Positions 30,579 to 38,523 are shown, counted from the stretch's first letter. The stretch: DNA of 64,000 nt from Metasolibacillus fluoroglycofenilyticus (GCF_003049645.1 NZ_PYWK01000001.1:806001-870000), one strand, 5' to 3'. Program-made: numbers and translations. Notes: a model not told the origin generated them from the letters alone.

Positions 30579-30750
30579 TTTTTATCCCGCATTGATGGGC
30601 AGTAAGACGCCCATTTCAAGGCTTAAGTGAAAATGGTCTTAAGGATAAGTTGAAGATGAACTGCCCGTAAAAGCCTGATTGGTTCAACTCACAATCAGTG
30701 GGGGTGAGGAAAACCCTTACTGATTGAAGTTTCACTTTATAGGCTATTAC
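30579..30750 (+). ncRNA. Structured dispersed element, copy 1, in the rsgA leader
   Basis: The gap from prkC to rsgA (321 bp) holds this element, closely similar to 55321-55490. Conserved stems: GGGCAGT (30597-30603) with ACTGCCC (30660-30666); a CTTAAG pair flanking a TGAAAA loop; CAATCAGT (30692-30699) with ACTGATTG (30719-30726), carrying an inner GGGT/ACCC and the loop word TGAGGAAAAC. It ends 23 bases before the rsgA start, in the same direction. It is either a repeated mobile-like element or a leader RNA. The upstream part, 30449-30578, shows only a possible TTCAGC/GCTGAA hairpin. Confidence 0.6.
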
Positions 30751-30772
30751 TACGGAATAAAGGAGGCATTTG

Positions 30773-31654
30773 ATGGCGCAAGGCCAAATTCGTAAAGCAT
30801 TAAGTGGCTATTACTATGTTTATCAAGATGAAGAGTTAATTCAATGTCGTGGGCGCGGCGTGTTTCGCAATCGCGGCGAATCTCCGCTCGTCGGAGATAT
30901 TGTTGATTATACAAAGGAGGGTGAATCAGACGGCTATATTATGAAAATTCACCCTCGAAAAAATGAGCTTGTGCGACCGCCAATTGCTAATATCGACCAA
31001 GCAATCTTAGTTTTTTCTGTCAAGGAGCCTGATTTTAATACATTATTATTAGACCGTTTCTTAGTTGTGTTAGAATCATTTTCCGTTCAGCCTGTTATTT
31101 GCTTAACGAAAACGGATTTGCTAGCAGGAGATGAAGCGGAGCAGCTTCAACTATTAATTGCTGACTATGAAGCGATAGGCTATACTGTTTTAACGACGTA
31201 TCAAAATGACGGTTCGCTCATGGACAGATTGTATCCGTTGTTAGAAGAAAAAGTAAGCGTTTTAGCAGGACAATCCGGTGTTGGCAAGTCGACGTTATTA
31301 AATACATTGCTGCCTGAATTACAACTAAAAACGAACGAAATTTCACAAAGCTTAGGGCGGGGGAAGCATACAACACGTCATGTCGAATTAATTGAAGTTG
31401 GGAATGGCTTGCTTGCGGATACCCCTGGATTTAGCTCCTTTGATTTTGACATGATTGACAAAGAGGAATTAACAGCATGCTTCCCTGAATTTTTACGATT
31501 AAGTGAGCAGTGTAAATTCCGTGGCTGCTTACATATGAAAGAGCCAAAATGTGCAATTAAGAAAGCACTTGAAACAGGAGAAATTCGCCCATATCGCTAT
31601 GAGCACTATGAACAATTTTTACAAGAAATTATGGAACGAAAGCCGAGGTATTAA
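30773..31654 (+). CDS. rsgA: Small ribosomal subunit biogenesis GTPase RsgA
   Basis: Circularly permuted GTPase that assists late 30S maturation. An OB-fold (about 1-70) precedes the G domain with permuted motif order: G4 CLTKTDL near 115, then G1 GQSGVGKSTLLN near 170 and G3 DTPGF near 218. The C-terminal zinc module is seen as CKFRGCLHMKEPKC near 250-265. ATG at 30773 (AGGAGG upstream) gives 293 residues; the TTG one codon earlier is rejected. The leader carries the structured element described separately. rpe follows after 2 bases. Confidence 0.95.
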   Translation: MAQGQIRKALSGYYYVYQDEELIQCRGRGVFRNRGESPLVGDIVDYTKEGESDGYIMKIHPRKNELVRPPIANIDQAILVFSVKEPDFNTLLLDRFLVVLESFSVQPVICLTKTDLLAGDEAEQLQLLIADYEAIGYTVLTTYQNDGSLMDRLYPLLEEKVSVLAGQSGVGKSTLLNTLLPELQLKTNEISQSLGRGKHTTRHVELIEVGNGLLADTPGFSSFDFDMIDKEELTACFPEFLRLSEQCKFRGCLHMKEPKCAIKKALETGEIRPYRYEHYEQFLQEIMERKPRY

Positions 31655-31656
31655 AG

Positions 31657-32325
31657 ATGATTAAAATTGCACCATCTATTTTAGCTGCGAATTTCGCGAA
31701 ATTAGGACAAGAGGTAAAGGAAGTGGAGGCTGCTGGCGCAGAGCTTATTCATATTGATGTAATGGATGGCCACTTTGTTCCGAATATTTCATTTGGCTCT
31801 ATCGTACTTGATGCGATTCGCCCTTTAACATCATTACCGCTCGATGTTCATTTAATGATTGAAAACCCAGACCAATATATCGAACAGTTTGCGAAAGCGG
31901 GCGCAGATTATATTACGGTCCATGTAGAAGCGTGTCGCCATTTGCATCGCACAATTCAGCTAATCCGTTCATATGGTGTGAAGCCCGGGGTTGTATTAAA
32001 CCCACATACGCCAATCGAATCAATTCAACACGTTTTAGAGGATATTGATATGGTATTGTTTATGACAGTTAATCCAGGCTTTGGCGGACAAAAGTTTATT
32101 TCATCTGTTGTACCTAAAATTGCAGCGCTATCAAAAATTATTAAGGAGCGCGGCTTAACAATCGATATCGAAATCGACGGTGGTATAACAGCAGAAACAA
32201 TCGTTCCGTGTGCTGAGGCTGGTGCCAATATTTTTGTAGCAGGCTCTGCTATTTATAATCAAGAGGACCGCGTAGCTGCATTACAACAAATTAAAGCAGC
32301 TGGTGAAGCGGCATACGTGCGATGA
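31657..32325 (+). CDS. rpe: Ribulose-phosphate 3-epimerase
   Basis: Interconverts ribulose-5-P and xylulose-5-P in the pentose phosphate pathway. TIM-barrel motifs: IAPSILAANFAKLG at the N-terminus, HIDVMDGHFVPNISFG near residues 34-50 (metal His/Asp), MTVNPGFGGQKF near 140 and EIDGGI near 175. It has 222 residues. It sits between rsgA and thiN, as in B. subtilis; thiN overlaps its 3' end by 4 bases. Confidence 0.96.
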   Translation: MIKIAPSILAANFAKLGQEVKEVEAAGAELIHIDVMDGHFVPNISFGSIVLDAIRPLTSLPLDVHLMIENPDQYIEQFAKAGADYITVHVEACRHLHRTIQLIRSYGVKPGVVLNPHTPIESIQHVLEDIDMVLFMTVNPGFGGQKFISSVVPKIAALSKIIKERGLTIDIEIDGGITAETIVPCAEAGANIFVAGSAIYNQEDRVAALQQIKAAGEAAYVR

Positions 32326-32969
32326 TTGCCGTAATTTGCTCAGGTGGACCAAGCGAGGAGCTTTGTTCATTTGAGCCTTTTATGGATGAAGAGGACACTA
32401 TTTTTATTGGTGCTGACCGCGGAGCTTATCGTTTATTAGAACGAGGGATTCAGCCAGCCGTAATTGTCGGAGATTTAGACTCTATCACAGTAAGCGAGCG
32501 TCAAAAATTGACACAGGCAGGCGTGCCAATTGAAATATACGCTGCCGAAAAGGATGAAACAGATACGGATTTAGCCTTGCTAAAAGCTATTACCTATAAG
32601 CCAGAAAAAATCGTACTAACAGGTGTCACAGGTGGGCGTCTAGATCATTACGAGGCGGTACTAAGGACGGTGTGTAGGCTTCAGCAGACATACTCGCATA
32701 TTGTTTTTGAGATTCATAATCTCCATAATCAGCTACGCTTTTTGGTGCCAGGCACACACACAATTCAAGACAATTTAGATTATCCTTATTTATCTTTTTT
32801 TGCCTATGGCGAAGCTGTGCAAAATGTAACATTGCGCGGTGTGAAATATGAAACAACGGATGAAGAAATTGGCTTATGGTCATCGCGCTTTACAAGCAAT
32901 GAGATTATAGGCGAGGCGCATATTACCTTTACCTCTGGCATATGTTTAATGATAAGAAGTGCCGATTAA
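32322..32969 (+). CDS. thiN: Thiamine pyrophosphokinase
   Basis: Transfers pyrophosphate from ATP to thiamine to make thiamine diphosphate. The N-terminal catalytic domain shows GADRGAYRLLERG and VGDLDSI near residues 27-55, the DEKDETDTDLALLKA-type acidic segment and TGVTGGRLDH near 105. A C-terminal beta domain binds thiamine. The length of 215 residues matches B. subtilis YloS/ThiN. The ATG overlaps the rpe stop (ATGA). Confidence 0.93.
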   Translation: MIAVICSGGPSEELCSFEPFMDEEDTIFIGADRGAYRLLERGIQPAVIVGDLDSITVSERQKLTQAGVPIEIYAAEKDETDTDLALLKAITYKPEKIVLTGVTGGRLDHYEAVLRTVCRLQQTYSHIVFEIHNLHNQLRFLVPGTHTIQDNLDYPYLSFFAYGEAVQNVTLRGVKYETTDEEIGLWSSRFTSNEIIGEAHITFTSGICLMIRSAD

Positions 32970-32981
32970 GGGGGAGCGAGT

Positions 32982-33071
32982 GTGAAGGTATATACATTTC
33001 AGTTACCGAAGTTTATTAGCTCAATGACACGTGCGTGTATAAAGTTATTTAAGAGAGAGAAGAAAAATTAA
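32982..33071 (+). CDS. spoVM: Stage V sporulation protein M
   Basis: Very small amphipathic peptide that marks the convex forespore membrane and anchors SpoIVA at the start of coat assembly. GTG at 32982 follows GGGGGAGCGAG. The 29 residues begin MKVYTFQLPKFISSMTRA, aligning with B. subtilis MKFYTIKLPKFLGGIVRA, including the key Pro in LPKF. The C-terminus (ending KREKKN) is more basic and about 3 residues longer, and a Cys occurs at residue 19. It is between thiN and rpmB as in B. subtilis. The terminator stem begins at its stop codon. The gene implies an endospore former. Confidence 0.9.
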   Translation: MKVYTFQLPKFISSMTRACIKLFKREKKN

Positions 33072-33125
33072 AGGGCTATAGGGAAAGCAGGTGCAAGTCT
33101 GTCTTTCCCTATAGCCCTTTTGCAT
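33071..33125 (+). terminator. Strong terminator after spoVM
   Basis: A 17-bp perfect stem (33071-33087 with 33103-33119), arm AAGGGCTATAGGGAAAG, followed by TTTGCATTTTT. It ends the long yloC-spoVM block. Confidence 0.9.
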
Positions 33126-33140
33126 TTTTGTATGTATAAC

Positions 33141-33176
33141 AAAAAACATCGACCACTTTTGTAGTCGATGTTTTTT
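33141..33176. terminator. Bidirectional terminator between spoVM and rpmB
   Basis: AAAAAACATCGAC (33141-33153) and GTCGATGTTTTTT (33164-33176) form a 13-bp stem with T runs on both strands. It serves the convergent rpmB gene and backs up the spoVM terminator. Confidence 0.88.
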
Positions 33177-33183
33177 ATCGCGA

Positions 33184-33372
33184 TTACACGCGCTCAATTT
33201 TACCTGATTTTAATGCACGAGCAGAAACCCATACGCGCTTTGGCTTACCGTCAACTAAGATACGAACCTTTTGAAGGTTAGCACCCCAAGTACGTTTGTT
33301 AGCGTTCATTGCGTGTGAACGGTTGTTGCCTGTACGAGCTTTACGGCCAGTAATAACACATTGTTTTGGCAT
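33184..33372 (-). CDS. rpmB: 50S ribosomal protein L28
   Basis: 62-residue ribosomal protein of the large subunit. [20 protein letters not shown] and [16 protein letters not shown] match Bacillus L28 closely, as does the [13 protein letters not shown] end. GGGAGGG precedes the ATG. Only one Cys is present, so this is the zinc-free form. The opposite orientation to its neighbours is also seen in B. subtilis. Confidence 0.97.
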   Translation of the reverse strand: MPKQCVITGRKARTGNNRSHAMNANKRTWGANLQKVRILVDGKPKRVWVSARALKSGKIERV

Positions 33373-33440
33373 GTAAATTCCCTCCCTACAGTTGAATCTG
33401 AAAGCAATTTATTTCAGTTCGATATTTCACATACCATATT

Positions 33441-33469
33441 AATTTAACATAGACTCTATGCGAGTGCAA
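33441..33469 (-). promoter_or_regulatory. Possible promoter of rpmB
   Basis: On the minus strand TTGCAC (33469-33464), a 17-base spacer and TAAATT (33446-33441), about 70 bases before the rpmB start. The -10 is weak. The remaining 33470-33699 gap holds only a short CTTTATATAAAG palindrome near 33596 and a TACAAT near 33659 that may serve yloU. Confidence 0.4.
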
Positions 33470-33699
33470 CAATTTTTCAACAACCTTTCAAGAAAAAAAC
33501 CTTTACACCTGAAAATTTGTTTGTAGATAAGTTTACATTTGTATTCATAGCTGATAAAATGTCGATTTTCTAACTATTAGATTTACTTTTTGAAGCACTT
33601 TATATAAAGCACACTAGACGAATCACTGCGTTTTCTTTTATAATTGTTGTTTATGTAGTACAATAAAGAGTAGTCTAAAAGTGCTTAGGGGGCGTATTT

Positions 33700-34062
33700 A
33701 TGTCAATAGAAATCCACAATGAATTCGGACAAATCGATATTGCGAACGATGTGATTGCACAAATCGCAGGTGGAGCAGCGGTAGAATGCTATGGAATCGT
33801 TGGGATGGCAAGCAAGCATCAAATTCGAGATGGATTAACAGATATTTTACGTAAAGAGAACTTTACAAAAGGTGTGATAGTTCGTCAAGAAGGCGAAGAT
33901 TTACATATTGATATGTATATTATCGTAAGCTACGGTACAAAAATTTCTGAAATTGCTTACCAAGTTCAGTCAACAGTAAAATATACAGTAAATAAAACAT
34001 TGGGTATGAGCGTGAAGTCGGTTAATATTTTCGTGCAAGGCGTTCGCGTGATGAATGTGTAA
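33700..34062 (+). CDS. yloU: Asp23/Gls24 family envelope stress protein (YloU)
   Basis: 120-residue protein with one Asp23 domain. The opening SIEIHNEFGQIDIANDVIAQIAGGAAVECYG-type segment and the C-terminal VKSVNIFVQGVRV strand are typical. The family is linked to membrane-associated alkaline or cell-wall stress responses; the molecular role is not known. It lies 18 bases upstream of fakA, a pairing conserved in Bacillota. RBS: GGGGGCG near 33687, rather AG-poor. Confidence 0.93.
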   Translation: MSIEIHNEFGQIDIANDVIAQIAGGAAVECYGIVGMASKHQIRDGLTDILRKENFTKGVIVRQEGEDLHIDMYIIVSYGTKISEIAYQVQSTVKYTVNKTLGMSVKSVNIFVQGVRVMNV

Positions 34063-34080
34063 GAGGAGGAAATCAATCTA

Positions 34081-35724
34081 ATGAAGTCTTTAGGCGGAAT
34101 AAAATTCGCAGAAATGGTACAAATGGGTGCGCATCATTTATACCAAAATGCGGCTTATGTAGATTCGTTAAATGTATTCCCAGTGCCAGATGGCGATACA
34201 GGAACGAACATGAATTTATCTATGTCATCAGGTGCGAAGGAAACAGAAGTACAAGCACAGGCGCATATCGGAAAAACAGCGCAAGGGTTAGCAAAAGGTT
34301 TATTAATGGGAGCACGCGGTAACTCAGGTGTTATTTTATCGCAATTATTCCGCGGCTTTAGCAAAGCAATTGAAAAGGAGCAGGAAATTGATGCAATCAA
34401 TTTTGCTGATGCTTTCCAAGCGGGTGTAGATACAGCGTATAAGGCCGTAATGAAGCCTGTTGAGGGGACGATTTTAACGGTAGCTCGTGAAGCGGCAGCA
34501 AAAGCTGTTGAAGTAGCGCAGGATGAAGATGATATCATTATTGTAATGGAAGCGCTTGTAGCAGAAGCGAAGGCTTCTCTTGCACGTACGCCGGAGTTGC
34601 TTCCTGTATTGAAGGAAGTAGGTGTTGTGGATAGCGGTGGACAAGGCTTGCTATTCGTTTACGAAGGTTTCCTTGCATCTCTCAAAGGCGAGCCACTACC
34701 ACAAAAAAATGAATCTTCTTTAGATGACTTAATTAATGCGGAGCATCATCGTGTGCAGGACTTTATGAATACAGAAGATATCGAATTCGGCTATTGTACG
34801 GAAATTATGGTGCGCTTTGAAGCGGATAAAGAGCCATTTAATGAGGAGCAATTCCGTCAAGAGCTAAATCCAATGGGAGACTCCTTGCTTGTTATTTCTG
34901 ATGACGAAATTGCGAAGGTGCATATTCACTCAGAAACCCCGGGTGCAGTTCTCGCGGCAGGTCAAAAATATGGTAGCTTAATTAAAATTAAAGTTGATAA
35001 TATGCGGGAGCAACATTCTGCAATTGTAGGTGAGGCGTCGGTTGCGACAGCGCCAAAAGCCCAGCAGCATCCTTACGCTGTTGTAACGATTGCAATGGGG
35101 GAAGGTGTAGCTAACTTACTGCGTTCAATCGGCGCTTCCTATGTTATTGAAGGCGGGCAAACAATGAATCCTTCGACAGAGGATATCGTTAAAGCAGTGA
35201 AGGAAATTGGTGCAGAGCGTGTTGTCATTTTACCGAACAATAAAAATATCATTATGGCAGCGGAGCAAGCGGTAGAGCTGTTAGATATTGAAGCGGCAGT
35301 CGTACCAACAAAAACAATTCCACAGGGGATGGCGGCTATTTTAGCGTTCAATCCAGAAAGCACTGTCGAGGAAAATCAAGCGAATATGACAGAAAGCTTT
35401 GCACATGTTAAAACAGGTCAAGTCACATTTGCGGTGCGCGACACATCAATTGACGGTGTAGAAATTCGCAAGGATGACTTTATGGCATTGGCAGAAGGCA
35501 AAATTGTTTTATCGACACCAACGCTAATGGAAGCGGCACAAACTGTTGTCACATCACTGGTTGACGAAGATGCAGAAATCATCACAATTATTTACGGTGA
35601 AGACGCAACAGCAGATAATGCTTCACAATTAGCAGCATTTATCGAGGAAAGTTACCCCGATGCAGAAGTGGAAATTGTTGAAGGTAAGCAAGCGCTATAT
35701 CCATTTATTTTGTCAGTAGAATAG
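34081..35724 (+). CDS. fakA: Fatty acid kinase catalytic subunit FakA (YloV)
   Basis: With a FakB lipid-binding partner it phosphorylates exogenous fatty acids to acyl-phosphate, which enters PlsX/PlsY phospholipid synthesis. An N-terminal DhaL-type kinase domain (about 1-200) carries NVFPVPDGDTGTNMNLSMSS with the metal-binding aspartates and GARGNSGVILSQLFRG. A middle domain and a C-terminal FakB-like (DegV-like) domain follow. It has 547 residues. RBS AGAGGAGG. plsX, which can use its product, is about 5.5 kb downstream. A terminator follows. Confidence 0.93.
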   Translation: MKSLGGIKFAEMVQMGAHHLYQNAAYVDSLNVFPVPDGDTGTNMNLSMSSGAKETEVQAQAHIGKTAQGLAKGLLMGARGNSGVILSQLFRGFSKAIEKEQEIDAINFADAFQAGVDTAYKAVMKPVEGTILTVAREAAAKAVEVAQDEDDIIIVMEALVAEAKASLARTPELLPVLKEVGVVDSGGQGLLFVYEGFLASLKGEPLPQKNESSLDDLINAEHHRVQDFMNTEDIEFGYCTEIMVRFEADKEPFNEEQFRQELNPMGDSLLVISDDEIAKVHIHSETPGAVLAAGQKYGSLIKIKVDNMREQHSAIVGEASVATAPKAQQHPYAVVTIAMGEGVANLLRSIGASYVIEGGQTMNPSTEDIVKAVKEIGAERVVILPNNKNIIMAAEQAVELLDIEAAVVPTKTIPQGMAAILAFNPESTVEENQANMTESFAHVKTGQVTFAVRDTSIDGVEIRKDDFMALAEGKIVLSTPTLMEAAQTVVTSLVDEDAEIITIIYGEDATADNASQLAAFIEESYPDAEVEIVEGKQALYPFILSVE

Positions 35725-35741
35725 AACAGAACATCGAAAAG

Positions 35742-35782
35742 CCGATTTCTTCTTTAAATATTAAGAAGAAATCGGTTTTTTA
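35742..35782 (+). terminator. Intrinsic terminator after fakA
   Basis: CCGATTTCTTCTT (35742-35754) pairs with AAGAAGAAATCGG (35763-35775), followed by a T run. Confidence 0.9.
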
Positions 35783-35801
35783 TTATAGTTGAAAAGTCCT
35801 G

Positions 35802-35880
35802 ATTCGCTCATAAAACGTGTGAAATCGCTCATAAGAGATGCAAATTCGCTCATAAACCAGAAAAATTCGCTCATAAGCTT
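35802..35880. repeat. Short repeat array, 21-bp phase, core TTCGCTCATAA
   Basis: Four copies of (A)TTCGCTCATAA with TCGCTC starting at 35804, 35825, 35846 and 35867, each exactly 21 bp apart. On the minus strand the unit reads TTTATGAGCGAATTT plus 6 variable bases, the same layout as the arrays near 15.7 kb and 50.1 kb but with a different core. It fills the gap between the fakA terminator and the sdaAB promoter. Confidence 0.88.
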
Positions 35881-35938
35881 AAAATAACATATTGATTTCC
35901 GACGTTTTTAAAAATAGTGTCATGAAAATAAGTATATT

Positions 35939-35967
35939 TTGTGTCTATGTCGTAATTCTGTTACACT
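35939..35967 (+). promoter_or_regulatory. Promoter of the sdaAB-sdaAA operon
   Basis: TTGTGT (35939-35944), a 17-base spacer and TACACT (35962-35967) with a TGn extension. It lies 37 bases before the sdaAB start. Confidence 0.6.
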
Positions 35968-36004
35968 ACATAGTAAACAACACATATTTTTAGGAGGAAC
36001 GGTT

Positions 36005-36667
36005 ATGAAATTTACTTCCGTTTTTGATATTATCGGTCCTGTCATGATTGGCCCTTCATCCTCGCATACAGCAGGCGCGGCGAGAATTGGACGTGTAGCA
36101 AGGGATTTATTCGGCCGCCAGCCAAAATGGGCGAAAATTCATTTGTATGGCTCATTTGCAGAGACGTATCGTGGGCACGGAACAGATGTGGCGATTGTTG
36201 GTGGTCTATTAGACTATGATACGTATGATGAGCGTATTAAAACGGCATTTGAGGATGCGAAAAAAGCGGGTTTAACCTTTGAATTTATTCCAGAGGAGGC
36301 GCATAAAGAGCATCCGAACACAACGCGCATTGTTATGGGGGATGATGACAACGAAATGAGCGTGGAAGGCATTTCGATTGGCGGAGGGAAAATTGAAATT
36401 AGTGAAGTAAACGGTTTCAAACTTCGTCTAACAGGTGGTATGCCTGCAATTTTAGTTGTGCACGATGATCGTGCGGGCTGCATTGCCAATGTTGCTAATT
36501 GCTTAGCAATGCACGATGTTAACATCGGACATATGGAAGTATCACGTATTGAACGTGGTTTAACTGCGTTAATGGTAATTGAAGTTGACCAAAATATCGA
36601 AGACCGTGTGTTAGAGCAAATTTCATATATTCCGCATATTACAAAGGTATCAAGAATTAATAACTAA
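36005..36667 (+). CDS. sdaAB: L-serine dehydratase, beta subunit
   Basis: Beta subunit of the iron-sulfur L-serine deaminase that converts serine to pyruvate and ammonia. The N-terminal domain has SVFDIIGPVMIGPSSSHTAG, the conserved Ser/His segment. A C-terminal ACT domain (about 148-220, with AILVVHDDRAGCIANVANCL) probably senses serine. Met at 36005 has AGGAGG 7 bases upstream and gives 220 residues, the Bacillus length; an upstream in-frame ATG at 35939 falls on the promoter and is rejected. Confidence 0.94.
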   Translation: MKFTSVFDIIGPVMIGPSSSHTAGAARIGRVARDLFGRQPKWAKIHLYGSFAETYRGHGTDVAIVGGLLDYDTYDERIKTAFEDAKKAGLTFEFIPEEAHKEHPNTTRIVMGDDDNEMSVEGISIGGGKIEISEVNGFKLRLTGGMPAILVVHDDRAGCIANVANCLAMHDVNIGHMEVSRIERGLTALMVIEVDQNIEDRVLEQISYIPHITKVSRINN

Positions 36668-36679
36668 GGAGTGAGCAAA

Positions 36680-37576
36680 ATGGACGTATTATTTCAAAAT
36701 GTACGCGAATTAGTAGAACGTGCAGAGCAAGAAGGAAAGCTCATCTCTGAAATTATGATTGAGCAGGAAATGCTTATGACAGGGCGTTCGCGTGACGATA
36801 TTATGGCACAAATGGACCGCAATTTGACGGTAATGGAGGAGGCTGTAGAGCGCGGCTTACAGGGGGTGCATTCTGTTACAGGCTTAACAGGAGGCGACGC
36901 GGTACTATTGCAAAAATATATTGCCTCCGGTAAATCGTTAGCTGGGGATTTATTACTAGATGCGGTAAGTAAAGCGGTTGCAACAAACGAGGTAAATGCT
37001 GCAATGGGTACAATTTGCGCAACTCCGACAGCGGGTTCAGCAGGTGTTGTGCCGGGTACATTATTTGCCATTCAACATAAATTAAATCCGACTCGTGAGC
37101 AAATGATTCGTTATTTATTCACATCAGGAGCATTTGGTTTTGTTGTAGCGAATAATGCTTCAATTTCAGGAGCGGCTGGTGGCTGTCAGGCAGAGGTTGG
37201 TTCAGCGGCTGGTATGGCAGCAGCAGCTATTGTAGAAATGGCAGGAGGTACAGCGCAGCAATGTGCAGAAGGCTTCGCAATTACCTTGAAAAATATGCTA
37301 GGGCTTGTTTGCGACCCAGTTGCGGGCTTAGTTGAAGTGCCATGTGTGAAACGTAATGCGATGGGGGCATCGAATGCAATTGTTGCGGCAGATATGGCAT
37401 TAGCTGGTGTTACAAGCCGCATCCCTTGTGATGAGGTAATTGGTGCTATGTATCGTATCGGTGAATCGATGAATCCAGACTTAAAAGAAACGGCTCGTGG
37501 TGGACTAGCTGCGACGCCTACAGGCAAAGCACTAGCAGCCAAAATTTTTGGCGGTGCAGTTGTGCAAGGACAATAA
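36680..37576 (+). CDS. sdaAA: L-serine dehydratase, alpha subunit
   Basis: Catalytic [4Fe-4S] subunit of serine deaminase. Cluster-associated cysteines appear in TICATPTAGSAGV, GGCQAEVGSA and GLVCDPVAGLVEVPCV. Its 298 residues match the family. ATG at 36680 with AAGGAG is preferred to the GTG at 36671, which overlaps the Shine-Dalgarno. It is 12 bases after sdaAB, and the two subunits are co-transcribed. Confidence 0.94.
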   Translation: MDVLFQNVRELVERAEQEGKLISEIMIEQEMLMTGRSRDDIMAQMDRNLTVMEEAVERGLQGVHSVTGLTGGDAVLLQKYIASGKSLAGDLLLDAVSKAVATNEVNAAMGTICATPTAGSAGVVPGTLFAIQHKLNPTREQMIRYLFTSGAFGFVVANNASISGAAGGCQAEVGSAAGMAAAAIVEMAGGTAQQCAEGFAITLKNMLGLVCDPVAGLVEVPCVKRNAMGASNAIVAADMALAGVTSRIPCDEVIGAMYRIGESMNPDLKETARGGLAATPTGKALAAKIFGGAVVQGQ

Positions 37577-37583
37577 AAATTTA

Positions 37584-37623
37584 AAAAGCTTTCGGAGAGA
37601 CTAGTTTTCCCGAAAGCTTTTTT
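37584..37623 (+). terminator. Intrinsic terminator after sdaAA
   Basis: AAAAGCTTTCGG (37584-37595) pairs with CCGAAAGCTTTT (37610-37621), then more T. Confidence 0.88.
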
Positions 37624-37768
37624 AGTGCAAAAAACAGCTAGTTGTTGCCCAAAATCTTGCACAGCCGCGAGCATGTTTTAGTGAGATGTATACGCATGCG
37701 ATTAAAATGAACTTCTTTGAAAATGTGTTGTCAAAATAAAATGAACTTTTTCAGTAATTTCCGAAATC

Positions 37769-38143
37769 TTATAGAGTGCTAGAAATAGGATTGTGTAAAA
37801 TATGTAATGTTTCATTTAAAATATGCAAATCGGTTAAACAATCAATAGCTGTTCCTGAAAGTGTATGCTCAAGCGTACAAATCATATTTTGTTCTGCAAA
37901 AGTATAGCCACCTGTACCTGTTTTTGAGTATGTTGTGACAGGTAAAATCGCAGACAGCTCATTTGCAAAGGAGCAAATCTTTTGCATATTATCATTATTG
38001 TATCGTTCACTTTTTAGCATATGGTGAGTGCCGTCAGTTGAAGTAATGGCAGCAAGTTTTTTATCGCTATTACGAATCGTTTGGCATGTAGCGACATCAA
38101 TATGCCAAACGGTCGTTGCGATGTGTTGGAAAGTGTCGTTCAT
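37769..38143 (-). CDS. Hypothetical protein, possibly the N-lobe remnant of an APH/CotS-like kinase
   Basis: A 124-residue protein starting MNDTFQHIATTVWHID with AAAGGAGA 6 bases before the ATG; the open frame continues 21 codons upstream without a ribosome site. The layout resembles the N-terminal lobe of aminoglycoside-phosphotransferase-type kinases: a strand pair (KLAAITSTDGTHHMLKSERY), a helix (NMQKICSFANELSAI), then TGTGGYTFAEQNMICTLEHTLSGTAID in place of the usual hinge. The catalytic lobe (HGD/DxD motifs) is absent. It is therefore either a truncated gene or a small protein of its own; the similarity is judged by eye and weak. It lies alone between sdaAA and recG. Confidence 0.5.
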   Translation of the reverse strand: MNDTFQHIATTVWHIDVATCQTIRNSDKKLAAITSTDGTHHMLKSERYNNDNMQKICSFANELSAILPVTTYSKTGTGGYTFAEQNMICTLEHTLSGTAIDCLTDLHILNETLHILHNPISSTL

Positions 38144-38204
38144 TGGAATCTCCTTTTGTTTGTATGTAGTATAATAATTATATAGAACGATGAAAATATT
38201 TAAC

Positions 38205-38491
38205 AATAAACGTGTTGATTATATGAAAATTATCTATTAATAGACGTGTTTTATATGGAGGGATGCTTCTTATTGGGCAGATACTCGTTAATTGAAGTGG
38301 AGGGCAGCGTAAAGGAAGCTCGGTCTAAGAGCACCTCATCCTGTGGTCACTCAAGCTGAAATCCATTTATTTTGGCATTCGCCGATATAAATTAGTTGAA
38401 GCAGTACTGGAGGAAAGCGTCCACACGCCAAGGAAAACAGCGAATTGCTAGGTATTCTCTGTGGAATAAAGGTTAATCAACACGTCTTATT
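38205..38491. repeat. MITE-like intergenic element bounded by inverted repeats, before recG
   Basis: CGTGTTGATTA (38211-38221) recurs as its exact complement at 38474-38484, and the match extends outward with one gap (AATAAACG against AATAAGACG), enclosing about 250 bp without a gene. A second word, AGACGTGTT (38242-38250), pairs with the same right side (38479-38487). Inside, TGGAGGGCAGCG and GGAAAGCGTCC resemble, from memory, a repeat common between Bacillales genes, and AGCTCGGTCTAAGAGC nearly matches a word in the lspA leader. No clear target-site duplication was seen. It occupies the whole gap before recG. Confidence 0.55.
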
Positions 38492-38523
38492 TAACAACCC
38501 ACTAAGTGAAGGAGGGATGCGAT

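Noticed and set aside
35745..35880. Minus-strand ORF with repeated MSEF heptads
   Set aside because: Same cause: each 21-bp unit contains ATGAGC. No ribosome site, and it runs into the fakA terminator.
37690..37760. Repeat AAAATGAACTT occurring twice as a 21-bp array member
   Set aside because: The spacing is not 21 bp and only two copies exist.
38400..38450. RNase P RNA, because of GGAGGAAAGCGTCC
   Set aside because: The match to the RNase P GAGGAAAGTCC word is short and none of the other conserved regions is present.
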